Of a DNA stretch of 64,000 bases, positions 1-10,087 are shown in pieces. Every line of letters begins with the position of its first letter. Within the stretch, counting starts at the first letter, position 1. The translations under genes were made by a program, and so were the position numbers. The notes beneath the pieces are model-generated. The model saw only the letters and a list, made by a program, of their open reading frames with translations. It searched no databases and was not told the origin of the DNA. The stretch comes from Papaver somniferum (lineage: Eukaryota; Streptophyta; Magnoliopsida; Ranunculales; Papaveraceae), in NCBI RefSeq assembly GCF_003573695.1, contig NC_039359.1, forward strand, positions 88,020,566 through 88,084,565, in the 5' to 3' direction.

Positions 1-2001
1 AAGGCAGTGTGTGCAGGGTATGTATTTGTGTAATGGCAATTGAAGGTTGAGTTGGTATTTGCAGTTGTGGAGGTTATATGAGTGAGTAGCTGCTATTGAC
101 AGTTGATAAGGGATTTGCAGTTTATGAGATTGGTATTGATGTTGCTGAACTGGTGGAGATGAGATGTTAGGATTATATTTAAATATCGGTTGGAGTTGTA
201 TGTGCGGATAGCAATTCCGTAAGAAGGGTTAAACCTGCAGTTAAGAGTTTTGAGTAGAGTTGAAGGCTTGCAGCTACTGCAGTTGCAGGTAAGCTGTATT
301 GTTGTAAATCACTTTTGGATTCTCAATTTAAATGTATGGATTATCTGTGTATTGATCAAATTATAGAATCAGGTTGTATATGTTCTTGTAGCTGCAATAG
401 AATTAGCCTATTAGTCATCCCAGTCAGTGTCTGACTTAGCTGACTCAGTTAATCTGAATGAGTTGAATCGCATTGACCCAATGAGTTACCTGTCTTGACC
501 CGAGTTGACTCAGTTGACCGATTTAGACTTTTAACTTTGACTATTTGACCCTAGACTTTGACCTTTACCTTGGACGTTGACTTTTAGTCGACCTGTTGAC
601 CGTTAGTTGACTCAGATGGAATGGACCTTAGTTTAATGGGCTTGTTTAGTTGGACTTGGGTTTAGGTTTAATGTTCCCATTTTGATGTATTGGACCCTTA
701 TGGTCTGATTTAGCCTTTGGCTTATTCTACAAAGTTGTAGATACTTATAAGACCTATCTAATGGACTATAGAGCCAACCTAATTCAATTAGTAAACCTTA
801 GCTATGCTAAAGATAGATAAATAAAAGATGTAGAACCTTAAATGGGCCTAGAATCATTAGAAAGACTTGTGTGATACTTGTGTGAGCCATTTTGGCTAGA
901 TTCTTAGACTTCTTGTGTGATTAACAGTTAGTCTATATTAACAACGATCGATTCAAAGGATGAACCAGTGGATCGTGGATCTCGAGGTAGGCGTGGCATC
1001 AAAAGAGGTGGGAATACATTTGACTCTTTGGTAACCATTATTGTTTTCCTTTACAAAAGTTTATGTTTAACAACTCATGTATTTCTGTTTGTGCGTTCTG
1101 TGCATTGTTTAACTTGTTTTACGATAATTCTGTTGATTCTGTTAATCTGTCCATGGTTTGGAAAGGACCTGTAATGTGTTTTGGTCAATATGAATTGTTA
1201 TGGGAAATAAGAATTTCCACGTGTGGTATATAGGATACGCTCCTTCACATTTATACCTAGAGCTTTTATGATATATTGGTCGACAGTTTGCGAGTTCCGA
1301 ATTGTCGACATCCATATTTACTATTAGGTGTGGATTTGTGAGTTTGGAATTGCACAACCATAGTATACATTGTTTGAAGAAGGAGTTTGTCCATATAAAT
1401 GTTTGTTTACTTCTATGAGGATATGCTCCTTCATATTTATACCTACATGAATTCAGCTTTTATGCTTATATCGGCCGAAAGTTTGCGAGTTCGGAATTGT
1501 CGACATCCATATTTACGATTAGGTGTGGATTTGCGAGTTCGGAATTGCACAACCATAGTATACATTGAAGAAAGAGCTTGTCCATATTCGTGTTTGTGTA
1601 TCTCAGTGACTTGGTCACTATTTAATGTCTGGGAAAACATTATTGTTTTTCTTAATCTTGTTTATGATTACTTAGAAGTTAAATGTTAATTATTCCCACT
1701 TTCAGTTTTCAGAGACAGATCAGAGTTGCGCAGCGAAAGCCACAAGTGTTGACTCCGTTAATTAGTTAACTCCTGCTATGTTTATTATGTTGTTTATTGT
1801 ATCTGTAAACCAATTGACTATTGTATATGTATCATTTGAGAGAAGTTCATGTATATATATATTCTGAGCGGGGTTAGTTTTGGGATAAATTGTGTAGCAG
1901 ATTTCTTAATTGAACGTTTAAGTATTTGAATTAGATTCATAGTGCCTCTTTATTTAGTTAATCTCTTTGATTAGTCAGCTGCTAGCTTAGGGGGCGCTAC
2001 A
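1..2001 (+). mobile_element. Probable partial or solo LTR (left end outside window)
   Basis: No gene is recognised. The stretch is AT-rich and ends at about 2001 in GGGGGCGCTACA, which resembles the 3' end of some plant Gypsy/chromovirus LTRs. It contains a short GA/CG-rich segment (about 970-1010) and TTGACT/GACTCAG-rich sequence at 420-610. No primer binding site follows the putative end; the next bases are the MULE subterminal repeats. A solo LTR next to or inside the MULE end would explain this, but the left terminus and a target duplication cannot be seen. Family assignment is an inference. Confidence 0.35.
1233..1600. repeat. Two-copy tandem duplication, period about 186 bp
   Basis: Copy 1 starts at 1233 (GGATACGCTCCTTCA) and copy 2 at 1419 (GGATATGCTCCTTCA). 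Both contain a GCGAGTT.GGAATTGTCGAC block, then AGGTGTGGATTTG and GAATTGCACAACCATAGTAT. The copies are diverged by substitutions and small indels, so the duplication is not recent. Open frames across it are by-products. Confidence 0.85.
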
Positions 2002-2470
2002 ATACGGTTGGAATTGAGCTCTGGACCAACCGTAAGTGCAGGTTACGGTTCGTAATGTATCGGTTACCAACCGTAACTGGTTCAATTTATGGGAAAATCC
2101 AGAAATAAACCAGTTACGGTTGGTAAAATTTATTTCTTTAAGAACTGTATGTAGCTTACGGTTGATAATTTAGTGCTATGGTTACCAACCGTAACTCTTC
2201 ACGTGCATGGAAGTATTTACTGCACATGCTACGGTTCATAAGTTGTAAAAAGATACCAACCGTGTGTATGTTACGGTTTGTTAAGGACTTTTCGTGTCCA
2301 GCCGTAAGATATCATGTGTGTTGAAATTTTATTTTGCTAGATATACGGTTTGTAAGAATAAATAATTACCAACCGTATGATACATACGGTTGGTATATGA
2401 TTACAGTTAAGAACCGTCACTGTGTTACGGTTTGTGTTTACTCTTTCTTTACCAACGGTATTTGTGTATT
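2002..2470. repeat. Left array of ACGGTT / AACCGT motifs
   Basis: About sixteen copies of a motif close to TTACGGTTGGTAA or its reverse complement TTACCAACCGTAA occur in roughly 460 bp, in both orientations and irregularly spaced (for example near 2002, 2029, 2042, 2070, 2114, 2157, 2188, 2228, 2272, 2342, 2369, 2385 and 2425). The array lies upstream of the first transposase codons. Multiple subterminal copies of a short motif are typical of transposase binding sites; that role is inferred. Confidence 0.8.
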
Positions 2471-2543
2471 TGTTTTCTTTTCGTTGCTTCGTTTAGGCTA
2501 ATGTTGGTATATTTTTTTCCAGGTCGTTGTTGTACCTCCCCTA

Positions 2544-5021
2544 ATGGATGAACAACCTTTAGCAAATGAAATTCTCACCCAAGATTCTAGCTTTCATTAT
2601 TTAACCGAGGAGACATGGGGGTGACAAAGAAGATGCAAAGAAATGGGCTAGAGAACGAGGCAAGTTGATTAAGTGTATCATAGTTTTTAATAGTACCACT
2701 AGTGATATTGCCTTTCAAATGGTTTGCGAGTGTAGTGGAAAACATAAAATTCGCAAAAAAAGGTATCGTGCACCAACCAAAGACAAAGAGGGAGATGACT
2801 ACTTTATCTAAGAAGACCGGATGCCCCTTTAAGCTTCAATTTAAAAGGAACGCGTCTAAAAAGTTCTTCTTGGAGAAAGTTGTATGCGGTTGTCATAACC
2901 ACCCTATACCGGATAGTTTGCTAACACACGCTTATGCTGGACGCCTTACCGAAGAAGAAGAGAAGATCGTAGAGTCATTGACACAAATTCGCATGAAGCC
3001 CATTGATATCCTCGCTCACTTAAAGGAAAGAAACCCCCAAAATGCTTCTACTTTGCCTAACATCTACAACGCAAGAACAAAATTGAAGAATAAGAAATGG
3101 GAACAAAGGAACGAAATGCAACAATTAAGGCATTTGGAGGAGACGCATAATACACGGTTTTCCACGATGAAGATGAGAAAGGACATATAAAACATCTTTT
3201 ATTGGCTCATCCCGATTTTGTAACGTTGGCACGATGCTCTCATCAAGTGCTTCTAATGGATTGCACATAAAAAACCAACAAGTTTGAGATGTCGTTGTTC
3301 AACATTGTCGGGCAAACTTCTACAAATGCTCCTTTTAGTGTTGGTTTTTGCTTCTTGAAAAATGAGCTCGAAGAGAGCTATGTGTGGGCATTAAACCAAG
3401 TGAAGTTATTCTACGTAGATGGATACACTCCAAAGGTGATCATTACCGACAAATAACAAGCTTTGTTGAATGCAATAAAGAGGGTTTTCCCCGAAGCTCA
3501 CAACCTTCTTTGCACGTTCCACTTGTGGAATAGTATTGAAACTAAGTGCATGCGCATTATCCGTCCAACCAAAAAAGACGAAATGGATAGAATAAAGAAA
3601 CTACTGGTAGATCAACAAAAGGAAGCTAAAGAGAAATTTAAGAGGATCACAAGTTGGCGGAACTAAAATGGGAGAGTTTCAAATCGGAGTGGAGAGCCTT
3701 GACACATTCTATCACCGTGGATGAATATGAGGATAGACTTCGTATGTTAGTGGCTCATTGGAAAAGAAGTTATCCAAGTTTGGTGAAGTACTTGTTGGAC
3801 AAGTGGTTGGATCCACACAAAGAGAAGTTTGTAGCAGCGTTCACTAACCAATATAGGCACTTTGACAACCAAGCTACAAGCACGACAGAGTCATCTCACA
3901 ACCGGTTGAATAAGAAACTTCATAGTAGTAATGGTGGGTTAGTTACGGTATTCGAAGCCATGGATGCGTATTTCCGCCGTGATCACGATCGAGTTACGAA
4001 GTCTTTTGAAAAAAGCAAAGATGAACTACACACCAAATGGTTAGACAATTCGTGGCTACGAGGAATTACATTTCAAGTTTCTCACCGCGCAATTGATAGG
4101 ATAATGTATGAAGTACAACATTTTGAATTTGGGGATTACGAAGAAGAGTGTGTTTGTCCAAACATGACAAGTTTGGGACTCCCATGTCGGCATGTTATAG
4201 CCACATACCAAGAAAAAGTGATTCCGCTTCGAGATTTTGATCCCTTTTGGCAACAATTATCATTCCGTGAAACAATGATTGATCGAGATTTTGAAGGAAC
4301 GTTTGGCGATACCGAGATTGGAAAAGCTCTAGCCGAGAAATATGCTACACTAAGCCGGGACCAAAGGCAAATATAGTTGAGTAACTTGAGAGATTTCGTG
4401 TATCCACAATTTAGGTTTAACCTCTATGAACCACCAAAAGGGAAGGGTAAGGGGAGGCCTCCTACCAAAATAAAGAGGTACGTAGGAAATAAAAAAGCAA
4501 GGGAATTGGCAGGAGAATCAAAGAAAAGAGATCCTTCGGGTTATGAATGGTTGAGAAAGGAATATGAAGCGGAGGATGAGATGGAAGAGGATGATCTTCA
4601 AGGTAGAAACAAACGAAAAACATGTCAAGTGGATAAAGGAGAACCAAGCCGTAGAAATGTACAACAAAAATGTATCGAGATTCCTACTCAAGAAAGTGCA
4701 ACAAGCAAAGTTGATTTTAAAGGAAAAGGTCCGGGATTTCGCTACAAACAAGAGAAAAGAAGTAGAGTTGTTGCTAATGGAAAAGGTTGCAAAGAAAGTG
4801 GAGAAAAAGATGATGGCGTCAAAGGAAAAGGTTTATATGAAGCCGGACCAAACCATAAAAAAGTCAAAGTTGTCGGTTCCGAGGTTTCCTCCCAAGAAAG
4901 TTCGGTAAAAAGAGTTGGAGTTGGTCGTAACGTCGGTGTTAAACAATTGGCAAGGAACATTGGAAAGAGTCCGATGGTTGATGCCAATTATGAGTTGGGC
5001 GCTTTAACCATTCAACCATAG
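2544..5021 (+). pseudogene. MULE transposase (FAR1-like N-terminus, DDE core, SWIM finger, basic tail)
   Basis: This is a Mutator-family transposase reading path beginning at an ATG at 2544 and passing through several frames. Around 2690-2830 the text resembles the FAR1-like DNA-binding region (ECSGKHKIRKKRYR; then a KTGCPFKLQFKR block). The MULE core starts at about 3180: LLMDCT gives the first catalytic Asp, ITDK (about 3445) the second, and TTESSHNRLNKKL (about 3890) the Glu. A SWIM zinc finger CVC...CRH lies at 4148-4200. The tail (4377-5021) is very rich in Lys, Gly and Glu (KGKGKGRP and similar). Damage: TAA at 3268 and 3454, a frameshift near 3650, an in-frame TAG at 4374, and frame changes before 2700. 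It is related to the domesticated FAR1/FHY3 family, but the lesions and flanking repeats indicate a dead transposon gene. Confidence 0.88.
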
Positions 5022-5136
5022 ATGCTTAACAGGGATCATCGTACATCGTGAATAACCAAATTCCAATTGAAATGAAATCTTTAGGAGGAATCAATGAAAC
5101 GACATCAATTCAAATCCTGGTGATGAGAAGGAGAAG

Positions 5137-5888
5137 GTGAAGGAGACGCTTCGTTTAAAACGAGTGCCTAAACCACCACCTAGAGATGAGAATGGTCGAT
5201 ATATCCGGAACTATCAAATTCTCTTTGAAAGTTACCTTCTATTTTTCCCCGACTATATTCGTGATTATATCAAGGCCACAGATGATGTTCATGGTGATGG
5301 GAATTGTGGTTACCACGTCTTCGTGGATCAACTTGGACCCTTTGAAGACGCGAAAGAGTGGTATTGTGACCAAGTTACTTACGTAAGGAAAAAATGCTAA
5401 TTGAACTACGTGGTCACCGCGACTTCTATAAGACAACGATGAGAGTTGAAAGAGATGAAACTGATGAGGTGTGAAATGAGATCTTCGCGGAATGGGAAAG
5501 GCGGTTAATCGGCAATGTATGTTTGACAAGCGAATATTGGAAGCGCATGCCTATATGTGGCCAACTCCTCGCAAACGCATTCAATTGCGTCATTCATTTA
5601 ATCTCCAGAGACATGAACTATACATTTGCACCAACAAGAATACCGTTTGACGAAGATTTGTCAACAACAAAAACAGTTGTCATGGGGCACGTGCATGGAA
5701 ATCATTATATCGGTCTCCAATTGCAAGAAGGAAGCCCATTACCTCATTTGAGGATGGAATTTGGTTGTGACGGTGAACTTCCCAAGTCTTGGTGCAATCG
5801 ATTTGAGACTAGGATTGAATTATGGAAGGCCATAATACATTCCTTTCCATCCCAATTCATAGTTATGACCGAGGATGAAGATGCGTAA
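5137..5888 (+). pseudogene. OTU-type cysteine protease domain carried by the MULE
   Basis: OTU proteases are cysteine proteases, mostly deubiquitinases. The catalytic Cys motif is clear: DVHGDGNCGYH (about 5282-5320), with the Asp-Gly-Asn-Cys signature. The catalytic His lies near the end in HGNHYIGLQL (about 5690-5725). Between them the frame shifts near 5393 and meets a TGA near 5471; the joined path keeps conserved features (LRGHRDFY, SEYWKRMPICGQLLAN). It sits in the same direction just after the transposase tail and before the right motif array, so it is part of the element. It is broken here. Its role in the parent transposon is unknown; removing ubiquitin from transposase or silencing factors is only a hypothesis. 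Confidence 0.85.
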
Positions 5889-6379
5889 ATGTTATGAAGG
5901 GTGGTGAAAAACATGTTACATTTTGTGTTTTGGCATTTTGACTAAATTTGATGTGATTAAAAGTGATAATATCATATCTATTTGATTCACGTTATGAATG
6001 AAGTATTTTGTTAACTTAAATTTGGGTAGAGTTCAAGTTTCAGTGTACTATACGGTTTGTAAAACAGTTAAGTTACAAACCGTAACTACCTTCTAAAAAC
6101 TTTTATAACTGCCATTGTAAGTTACGGTTGGTCACGATAATGTAGTTACCAACCGTAACTACCTTCACAAACCAATTATAGCTGCCATTGTCATTTAAAA
6201 CCATTAAACCATCTTCATTACTAAATAAACATTACAATCATTGAACCATTACAAATATAAATGATATTACAACTCATTCATGCGTGCGACTTAAAAGGAT
6301 ACTAATATCCCGGTCTACGAGTGCGATAGAAGTCTTTAAGGATGTGGAAATGAGGTAAGTATTGAAAACTCGACCTTTT
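5889..6379. other. MULE 3' non-coding region
   Basis: No gene is seen. The stretch holds the right-hand copies of the ACGGTT/AACCGT motif (about 6051, 6079, 6122 and 6152), arranged as two inverted pairs, each followed by AACTACCTTC. AT-rich sequence follows. Confidence 0.7.
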
Positions 6380-6703
6380 CTATCGTATCCATTCTTGAAT
6401 AGAGCTCTCTAAAACTTCAGCGTCAGTTTCACCCCTTAATCGTATTTGACCCATAATACGAACTAATTCCATAAATTCTTGAACGTTATCCCGAATAGTT
6501 ACATATCGAACATACAACATAATTCCATCGCGGTGATTAGGGTTACCTGTTTCGGAACAAAAGTTTTCAAAAAGAGTTCTCAAATAACTTGTACTCACAA
6601 AACCACATTGAAGTCGTTCTTCTCCTCTTTTTGGATAGCAAAGAACATAGTTGCGGCAAATACATAAATCTTCTTCCAATGTAAATTCAGGGTTTGGAGC
6701 CAT
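6380..6703 (-). CDS. Small Myb/SANT-like transposon-associated ORF (107 aa)
   Basis: The 107-aa frame starts MAPNPEFTLEEDLCICRNYV. The pattern F-T-x-E-E-D near the N-terminus, followed by a segment containing NHRDGIMLYVRYVTIRDNVQEF, resembles the Myb/SANT-like domain of plant transposon ORF1 proteins and of predicted GST-T3-like proteins, in which an R-T/D-x-L-M-x-R-W-x-x-I segment follows. The match is weak: it is shorter than the family and the usual Trp residues are missing. It lies on the opposite strand to the MULE and ends just before an AT microsatellite. It may be a remnant of another transposon or an accessory gene of the MULE. Confidence 0.35.
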   Translation of the reverse strand: MAPNPEFTLEEDLCICRNYVLCYPKRGEERLQCGFVSTSYLRTLFENFCSETGNPNHRDGIMLYVRYVTIRDNVQEFMELVRIMGQIRLRGETDAEVLESSIQEWIR

Positions 6704-6765
6704 AATATAGTTTAAGGTAGGAGATGATTCATGTGGAGGTGTAACTTCTAGTAAGGAGGATAAGC

Positions 6766-6770
6766 ATATA

Positions 6771-6841
<71 letters not shown>
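6766..6841. repeat. (AT)n microsatellite
   Basis: A nearly pure TA dinucleotide run of more than 60 bp. The stretch from here to about 7048 contains nothing else recognised. Confidence 0.98.
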
Positions 6842-6843
<2 letters not shown>

Positions 6844-7048
6844 TGTTTTTTTATGATGTAATGGATCTATTTTTTGAAAATAGATTCGTTGAAGGCTACA
6901 ACGGCTATATTTTCAAATGTGACAAAGACAACTCAGTAGATAAGATAGAGAATATCCATGAAATATAGAGTTGCGGTTGGAAACGCAAAAAGGGGAATAA
7001 CAAGAAACAAAACTATGTGCGAAAAAAGACCTAGATTGTTGAACACCT

Positions 7049-7393
7049 TCAGAGTTAAAGATCATTCCTTTGAGCTCCTAACCAATTAAGTGTTGTTTCT
7101 GGTTGATATGTGTCAACTGCTATTGTCGCCATTGTTACTCAAAATCAATTTCCTCTGGTATTGATTCTTTTATAAGTTTTCTTTGTCTTTCTTGTTTTTA
7201 GATAGTAGTAGGACAGTTTTCTTATATAAGTGGAAATTGGAGCCTCCCGCACAAGTTTTCTTGTCTTGGTTTTAGATAGCCACTGTAGCACTCTTTTCTT
7301 GCACGAGGGGAATAAAGTAATACTATCCCGTTTCAGGAAAAATGATCTTTCAAGTGATGAAAGTATCACTTTTCCTGAAATAAAGAGAGTTCA
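7049..7393 (-). repeat. Partial second copy of the RPT6-like 5' segment
   Basis: This stretch matches 8575-9076. Shared blocks include AGTTAAGATCATCCCTTTGA-like sequence (end of the RPT6-like first exon), TATGTGTCAACT.CCATTGTCGCC, GATTCTTTTATAAGTTTTCTTT and a CTTG.ACGAGGGGAA block before the MITE. About 125 bp corresponding to most of the exon is deleted. It is therefore a segmental duplication of the pseudogene's 5' region rather than a gene. Confidence 0.8.
7318..7391. mobile_element. Short Stowaway-like MITE (copy 1)
   Basis: An inverted repeat of about 74 bp: TATCCCGTTTCAGGAAAAATGA on the left pairs with TCACTTTTCCTGAAATAAAGAGAG on the right. It is the same family as 8971-9073 and 54482-54572. 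The CTCC.T..GTTTC.G.AAAA terminus fits plant Tc1/mariner-type Stowaway MITEs, and the ends lie at TA-like positions. It occurs at the equivalent place in both copies of the local duplication, so it probably predates it. Confidence 0.6.
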
Positions 7394-7859
7394 AAATTGG
7401 CTTAGTGTCTTGATACGCCCACTCGCAAACGGTTCCTTCTTGCAAAGTATCAACTCGTATGGGTGCTTAAGGCCTAGACGTCTGGTTTCCAGAAAACATT
7501 TTAACTCTCACCCGTGGCAACTTGGATATTTCCGGTGCATTCGGGCTTATAACATTGACACACAAAAATTTGGAGTTTAGATTTTATCAAATAAACTTAT
7601 GGATTTCGTTCGTTCGATATGCAAGACTAATTTCAAACATCGTCTGTAATAATAACATTAATATAACCATGAACGAGTAAAAATGTGAGCTCCTCCGGAT
7701 TAAAAAACACGTATCCAAAGTTGTCTTCAAAAAAGAAAAAGAGTAGTTCTGTTTGCTGGACTTGGCACTCCGAAATCCCCGATACCAGTTCTTTCTGATT
7801 CTTCTTAGCTTATCTGTGGAGTGATCTTGATTTTGAATTGATTCTGTATTTGGTTCTTC

Positions 7860-8738
7860 TAGGGGCTCTGTGTTTGGTAACAATGGATTCTGTACAATAA
7901 CCACTTATCGGGCCTACTTCTGCTGTCCGACAACCAATTATCTGCTCCAATTCAGAAGCTGCAGAATCCTGATAAAAGCCCTGTCACTCTTTTGAGCAGT
8001 ATGATGAGCAACTGCCCTTTCAACCGCCCTTTTCCCTAGACCAGGTGGCCCATATACCAAGACTCCCTGTAATTCGAAAAATAAATTAGAACCGTAGAAC
8101 AACAGCTGCTACAAAGTTAAGATCCGCAATTAGAGATGATACAAGTTTGGCAAGGTGAATTACCTTTGGTGCCTCAGCTTTCACGACTTTACCAAATCCA
8201 GGTTCCTGGAGACGCTGCAGCTCTTCCCTAAGCTTCCTTACTGCAAATAACATCATAAATCATTTACCTCTAACATAATAATAACACGAATCACTCAAAA
8301 AATCACAATTATTTCCAAGAATTAAACACAATTTCAACATAACTAACTAGCAATCTATGTTGTGAAAGGCGCTCTAGGCGCACGAGTCGCCCAAGGGGCG
8401 CCTAGGAAATAAAGCGCCTAGGCGCCAAGACATGTGCAGTTTTTTTTTCCCACGGGCGCCTAGAATAAAATAGGAGGTATTGGTAGATTGGTCTAATAAT
8501 ATTACATGATTATAACAGCCTTTCAAACTACATGAGTACTAGATCGCGAATGTGTTGCAGGCATTAAAACGCACCTCTGGAGTTAAGATCATCCCTTTGA
8601 GCTTCTAACCGTTCTAGGTCATTAGTTTTCTTTTGCTGCTGGAGTACTAGATCGCGAATGTGTTGTTCATAGAATCTCTTCGAACTTTCACAAAGACCTG
8701 CTCCTATCTTTTTCCAGAATGCATTGTTTTCTGTTGCT
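7860..8738 (-). pseudogene. RPT6: 26S proteasome regulatory ATPase RPT6-like pseudogene
   Basis: Three exon-like blocks on the minus strand match RPT6, an AAA ATPase subunit of the 19S proteasome cap. Block 1 (about 8575-8738) reads FYEQHIRDLVL then NDLERLEAQRDDLNSR, the N-terminal coiled coil. A donor follows at 8574, and block 2 (8164-8240) reads VRKLREELQRLQEPG and ends in AEAPK. Block 3 (from 8066 downward) reads GVLVYGPPGLGKRA, a Walker A region where the normal GTGKT has become GLGKR, then AVAHHT. It loses frame after FIR, continuing in another frame as SELEQIIG. The OB-fold region between blocks 2 and 3 is missing, no in-frame start Met is seen, and the AAA core stops early. These lesions make it non-functional. 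Confidence 0.85.
8380..8470. repeat. GC-rich GGCGCCTAGGCGCC-type repeat in pseudogene intron
   Basis: A locally GC-rich island in AT-rich DNA with several copies of GGCGC/GCGCC and CCTAGGCGCC blocks in both orientations (for example AGCGCCTAGGCGCCAAG near 8412). It lies in the intron between RPT6-like blocks 1 and 2. Similar CTAGGCG repeats occur in plant genomes; no function can be assigned. Confidence 0.7.
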
Positions 8739-8970
8739 TCTGGTTAATATGTGTCAACTTCCATTGTCGCCGTTCTTGCTCAGAATCAATTTCTTCTAAG
8801 CTTTCTCCTTTGATCTCTCTCTGTATTGATTCTTTTATAAGTTTTCTTTCTTGGTTTTATAGAAGGTTTCACTGTTTTCTTGTATAAGGGGAAATTCGAG
8901 TCTCCCACGTAAGTTTCCTTGTCCTGGTTTTAAATAGTCACAGTAACACCCTTTCTTGTACGAGGGGAAC

Positions 8971-9073
8971 TACCTCCGTTTCAGTAAAAGTGATACTTTC
9001 AGTTTTTATTTTTGCCTAAAATAGACCGAATTTAAAAGGTGAAACTTTCACTTTTCCTGAAACGAAAGGAGTA
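8971..9073. mobile_element. Stowaway-like MITE (copy 2)
   Basis: About 103 bp bounded by TA. The left arm CCTCCGTTTCAGTAAAAGTG pairs with the right arm CACTTTTCCTGAAACGAAAGG, with an AT-rich centre. It is a Tc1/mariner-type non-autonomous element related to 7318-7391 and 54482-54572. Confidence 0.75.
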
Positions 9074-9315
9074 CAAAATCGTCTCAGTGTGTAGAAAACG
9101 GCTTCCAATTGAAGGTGTGGAGTACGCTCCTTCCACAAAGACCGTACCATTGCATACAAAAATTATCTCCAAATATCCTGCAAGTTCGCTTGGTATATTT
9201 GGAACTTTTTCTTGAAAACCTAGCAATGAAGACCATCCTTCTCATGAAAAGTTTACATCATTTAAAGGAGAAAGTGATGCAAAATTATTCATCGGACCAT
9301 TACATCTGACATGAA

Positions 9316-10018
9316 TTGCAGAATGAAACAAACAATAAACAGATGAGTGACCAACAACTTAGGTGCAGCAGCTCCCACTCTGGAGACAAAAATGGAGGAG
9401 AGTTTCGAAGACTTCTGGAAAGGCGTACTACAACAATCAAGAATGGAGACGCAATAAGATTCTGGATTGATGCTTGGAGAGCCAATTCCCTAAGGCTAAC
9501 AAACTTGCAGTCAATAGAAAGGGCATAAAGCCAGATGGAAACTGCAAACAGTATGCTCACTCCAAGCGGTTCTGCACCAAATCTCAATCAACTCGGTGAC
9601 TCTCAGCTGCACATTTGGCTCTAAAATTTTCAACTGAGGATGAATGCTACAAAGTTCAGTGCGGCAGTTCAAAATGCTCCGTCTTCCATCAATAGAGGAG
9701 AGGGTGCATGATTGCTAGTACTTCAAGAAGGAATCACAAGACCACATAATGTCACATTGCCCCTATGCTTCAGATATATGGTCACACTTTCTGTCAAAAA
9801 TGCTATAGAGCTTTTGTGGTGAAAAAAAACAGAAGGGTAATAGCTAAAAAAGAAAAACAGGCAAGTCAAAAATGCCCATCCGGGATCAGCTGCAAACAAT
9901 CCTTGGAGAGCTGGATTGTATGACTAAGTTGAAATTCTCATATTGGGGACTGTCTTAATATGATCATATAACTCATCTATGTACTCTGTTATCTCTTTTT
10001 AATAAAAATATCAACCTT
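9316..10018 (+). pseudogene. 3' remnant of an L1-like LINE (zf-RVT region)
   Basis: Frames on the plus strand read TTTIKNGDAIRFWIDAWRAN, the motif before the zf-RVT region of plant LINE ORF2 proteins (usually GDG..I.FW.D.W). Further on comes HIMSHCPYASDIWSHF (about 9748-9795), matching the zf-RVT His/Cys segment (H.LF.CP.A..IW). Stops and frameshifts break the path. Endonuclease and RT domains are absent, so this is a 5'-truncated, decayed copy. It ends in AT-rich sequence near 10018, immediately beyond the 3' end of the STRAP-like gene on the opposite strand, and may contribute to its 3' flank. Confidence 0.7.
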
Positions 10019-10087
10019 TCTTGTGCAAACAAAAAAGCCAGTAAAATCATCAAAGACCAAAATACAGTTCATGTGCAAAACAAAATG

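Larger units (their letters stand above)
2002..6190 (+). mobile_element. Degenerate Mutator-like element (MULE) with OTU protease
   Basis: The interval is bounded by arrays of ACGGTT/AACCGT motifs (2002-2470 and 6040-6160). It encodes, in one direction, a MULE transposase with SWIM finger, a basic low-complexity region and an OTU-type cysteine protease. Several stops and frameshifts make it a non-functional copy. Classical long TIRs were not found; the ends are placed at the outermost motif copies. The order transposase, SWIM, tail, OTU follows one coding direction with only about 115 bp between the tail and the OTU part, suggesting one original polyprotein or two adjacent ORFs. Confidence 0.8.

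Noticed and set aside
1399..1689. 96-aa ORF and its antisense ORF near the left edge
   Set aside because: They are created by the 186-bp tandem duplication; the sequence repeats itself and matches no family.
2544..5021. Functional host FAR1/FHY3-type transcription factor
   Set aside because: Multiple stops and frameshifts, and transposon-type motif arrays on both sides.
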